This document shows, one piece after another, positions 5,025-5,259 of a stretch of DNA of 5,259 nt. How positions within the stretch are numbered: position 1 is the stretch's first letter; every line of letters begins with the position of its first letter. Origin of the DNA: Candidatus Thorarchaeota archaeon. Its GTDB lineage: Archaea > Asgardarchaeota > Thorarchaeia > Thorarchaeales > Thorarchaeaceae. The position numbers and the translations under genes are program-made. The DNA lies in NCBI GenBank assembly GCA_019057595.1, contig DXJI01000001.1:1-5259 (forward strand), read 5' to 3'. The notes below the pieces were generated by a model. The model was not told where the DNA came from. It worked only from the letters and a program-made list of their open reading frames with translations, and did no database searches.

Positions 5025-5259
5025 CTAATCCTCGGGTTCATGAGCCCAGAACGAGTCTTCTTCATCGAACTTGTCATCATCATCCTTTGCTTTTGCTGCT
5101 GCAGCCTCATCAACGGGCTCTTCTTTCCTTTCAGCTCTCTCGACAATTTTGGCGAAATCCGCATGAACCCTCACCGGAATCGTGTAAGGGCTGTCCAGAA
5201 GCTCAAGAATCAGTTCTTCTTTCCCTGCATCCACTCGAACGACTTTGGCACGCTCGCCC
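5025..5259 (-). CDS. spt5: Transcription elongation factor Spt5 (NusG homologue), C-terminal part
   Basis: The frame is open to the right edge and gives the last 77 residues, beginning GERAKVVRVDAGKEEL and continuing LILELLDSPYTIPVRV. This is the core of the archaeal Spt5 KOW domain, which contacts the ribosome and other factors. The N-terminal NGN domain that binds the RNA polymerase clamp lies outside the window. After the KOW fold the protein carries an unusual acidic tail of about 30 residues containing an Ala run, DDDDKFDEED and FWAHEPED, whereas many archaeal Spt5 proteins end close to the KOW. Position directly before the L11 operon is the conserved archaeal arrangement and supports the call. 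A GTG at 5234 is internal, not a start. Confidence 0.9.
   Translation of the reverse strand, partial: GERAKVVRVDAGKEELILELLDSPYTIPVRVHADFAKIVERAERKEEPVDEAAAAKAKDDDDKFDEEDSFWAHEPED

Noticed and set aside
5034..5047. GGGTTCATGAGCCC resembling a tRNA T-arm
   Set aside because: It lies in the last codons of spt5, and no acceptor, D or anticodon arm surrounds it.

Overview
The window is archaeal. It carries the ribosomal stalk operon in archaeal order on the minus strand: Spt5, then L11, L1, L10 and L12. L10 is a long P0-type protein, and L12 is a P1-type protein ending in the archaeal/eukaryotic acidic hinge plus a GLGSLFG tail. GTG and TTG starts, Shine-Dalgarno (SD) sites and 4-nt GTGA gene overlaps are common. 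An Asgard or other mesophilic archaeal lineage is possible, but the sequence alone does not settle it.

Layout. Bases 1-353 (plus strand) hold the last codons of an unknown gene, overlapping by GTGA a small winged-helix regulator. Converging on it from the minus strand are a DinB-fold protein (389-841) and a compact HDAC/acetylpolyamine-amidohydrolase-like deacetylase (848-1630). These two lie 6 nt apart and probably form one transcript. A 129-nt gap with a hairpin and a T-run separates them from L12 (1760-2071), L10 (2093-3124), L1 (3139-3795) and L11 (3802-4311), which are spaced 6 to 21 nt apart. The C-terminal end of Spt5 (5025-5259) enters at the right edge.

The unusual part is the 713-nt stretch 4312-5024 between spt5 and L11, which contains no long recognisable gene. 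It holds two diverged direct copies (about 79% identical, offset about 315 nt) of a roughly 105-nt element. The inner copy abuts the L11 start. Both copies, read on the minus strand, can fold into the same nested hairpin. Both also keep an open short frame that begins with an SD-like GGTG, an A-rich spacer and GTG-ACA. In the inner copy that frame ends in a TGA overlapping the L11 GTG. A good BRE/TATA-like box lies between the copies. I read this as a candidate duplicated leader element of the stalk operon, either structured RNA or a leader peptide. It is the best candidate here for something undescribed.

Functionally, Spt5 (elongation factor) and L11/L1/L10/L12 (L1 arm and GTPase-recruiting stalk) form one expression module. 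The deacetylase/DinB pair and the regulator are flanking genes with no evident link to it.
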